Shown in pieces: positions 63,291-64,000 of a DNA stretch of 64,000 bases; positions within the stretch are counted from its first letter, which is position 1; every line of letters begins with the position of its first letter. A program made the position numbers and the translations under genes. Under the pieces are notes generated by a model. That model was not told where the DNA came from. It ran no database searches and saw nothing but the letters and a program-made list of their open reading frames with translations. The DNA is from Prionace glauca (lineage: Eukaryota; Chordata; Chondrichthyes; Carcharhiniformes; Carcharhinidae). The stretch covers positions 31,843,942 to 31,907,941 of the forward strand of contig CM075760.1 in the NCBI GenBank assembly GCA_037974335.1, in the 5' to 3' direction.

Positions 63291-64000
63291 AAACATGTTC
63301 ATTCATGATGCATTTTGGTAGGACAACTTGAATGTGGATTACAGGGTACGCAGGAGGTTTCTGAGGAATGTGGAGGAACAGTGAAATCTTCGGGTTCACA
63401 TCCACAGATCTCTGAGTGTTGCCACTCAAGTGGATAGAGCCGTGAAGAAGTCTGATTGTGTGTTAACGTTTATTAACAGGGGGTTTGAGTTTAAGAGTCA
63501 TGGGGTTATGCTGCAATTATACAGCACCTTGACGACACCACATTTGGAATATTGTGTGCAGTTCTGGTCACATCACTCAAAGAAGGATGTGGAAGCATTG
63601 GAGAGAGTGCAGAGGAGATTTACCAGGATGCTGCCTGTTTTGGAGGACAGGTCTTATGAGGAAAAGTTGAGGGAGCTGGGGCTTTTCCCTTTGGAACAGA
63701 GGAGGATGAGAGACGACTTAATAGAGGTTTATAAGATGATGAGGGGGATAGATAGAGTGGACGTGCAGAGACTATTTTCTTGGGGTGGACGTAACTATTA
63801 CTAGGGGGCATAACTATAAGGTTCATGTTGGGAGATATAAAAGGGATATCCGAGCGATGTCTGTATTCAGAGAGTGGTTGGGGTATGGAATACACTGCCT
63901 GTTGTGATAGTGGAGTCAGACACTTTAGCAACTTTGAAGCGGTTATTGGATAGGTACAGGGAGCACTCCAGAATGGTAGGGATTGGGATAGCTTGATCTT
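63290..64000 (+). mobile_element. CR1-clade LINE 3' part (subfamily A), cut by the window end
   Basis: Plus-strand CR1 C-terminal ORF2 with open stretch 63430-63804: VKKSDCVLTFINRGFEFKSH, TPHLEYCVQFWSHHSKKDVE, ERVQRRFTRMLPVLEDRSYE, LRELGLFPLEQRRMRDDLIE, VYKMMRGIDRVDVQRLF. A frame break follows near 63790. The 3' UTR is not reached. Same subfamily as 2964-3695. Confidence 0.88.

Overview
This window is nuclear DNA from a cartilaginous fish, most likely a shark. Three signs agree: a compact 'cluster'-type immunoglobulin heavy-chain locus with the VH, two D, JH and Cmu segments all close together and unrearranged; many tRNA-derived SINEs of the higher-elasmobranch (HE1-like) type; and a dense load of CR1-clade LINEs. 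The species cannot be named from the sequence.

The centrepiece is one germline IgM cluster on the minus strand, read from about 18.6 kb down to 2.1 kb. In order it holds a TATA-like promoter, leader exon, VH exon with a 23-bp-spacer RSS, D1 (12/22-bp spacers), D2 (12/12), JH (23), a 10.8-kb J-C intron, the CH1, CH2, CH3 and CH4 exons, a secretory tailpiece and polyadenylation signals. Every splice junction is phase 1, every exon is open, and all RSS spacers obey the 12/23 rule, so the cluster looks functional. No transmembrane exons were recognised in the 2.1 kb downstream of CH4. The J-C intron is odd. It has degenerate tandem duplications next to J, then about 3 kb of simple repeats, including a block that is G-rich on the IgH sense strand and carries AGCT sites (about 6985-7735), roughly 1 kb before CH1. 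That block resembles a switch region in composition and position.

Upstream of the cluster, the flank at about 18.3-21.2 kb is repeated at about 27.1-30.2 kb. The second copy carries a VH pseudogene (FR1-CDR1-FR2) whose leader intron is split by a LINE. It is the relic of a second IgM cluster. Later LINE insertions differ between the two copies.

From about 30 to 64 kb the DNA is mostly repeats: CR1-clade LINEs (one with a 588-codon open RT reading frame at 36870-38636, one with endonuclease plus RT at 40918-43985, and one with a self-insertion at 32140-34830), L2-like LINE pieces, several SINE families, degenerate minisatellites and a broken Ty3/gypsy pol fossil near 56.3-57.6 kb. The only other host gene recognised is a large coding exon of a GPR139-like rhodopsin-class GPCR on the minus strand (58949-59850). 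Its short first exon was not found.
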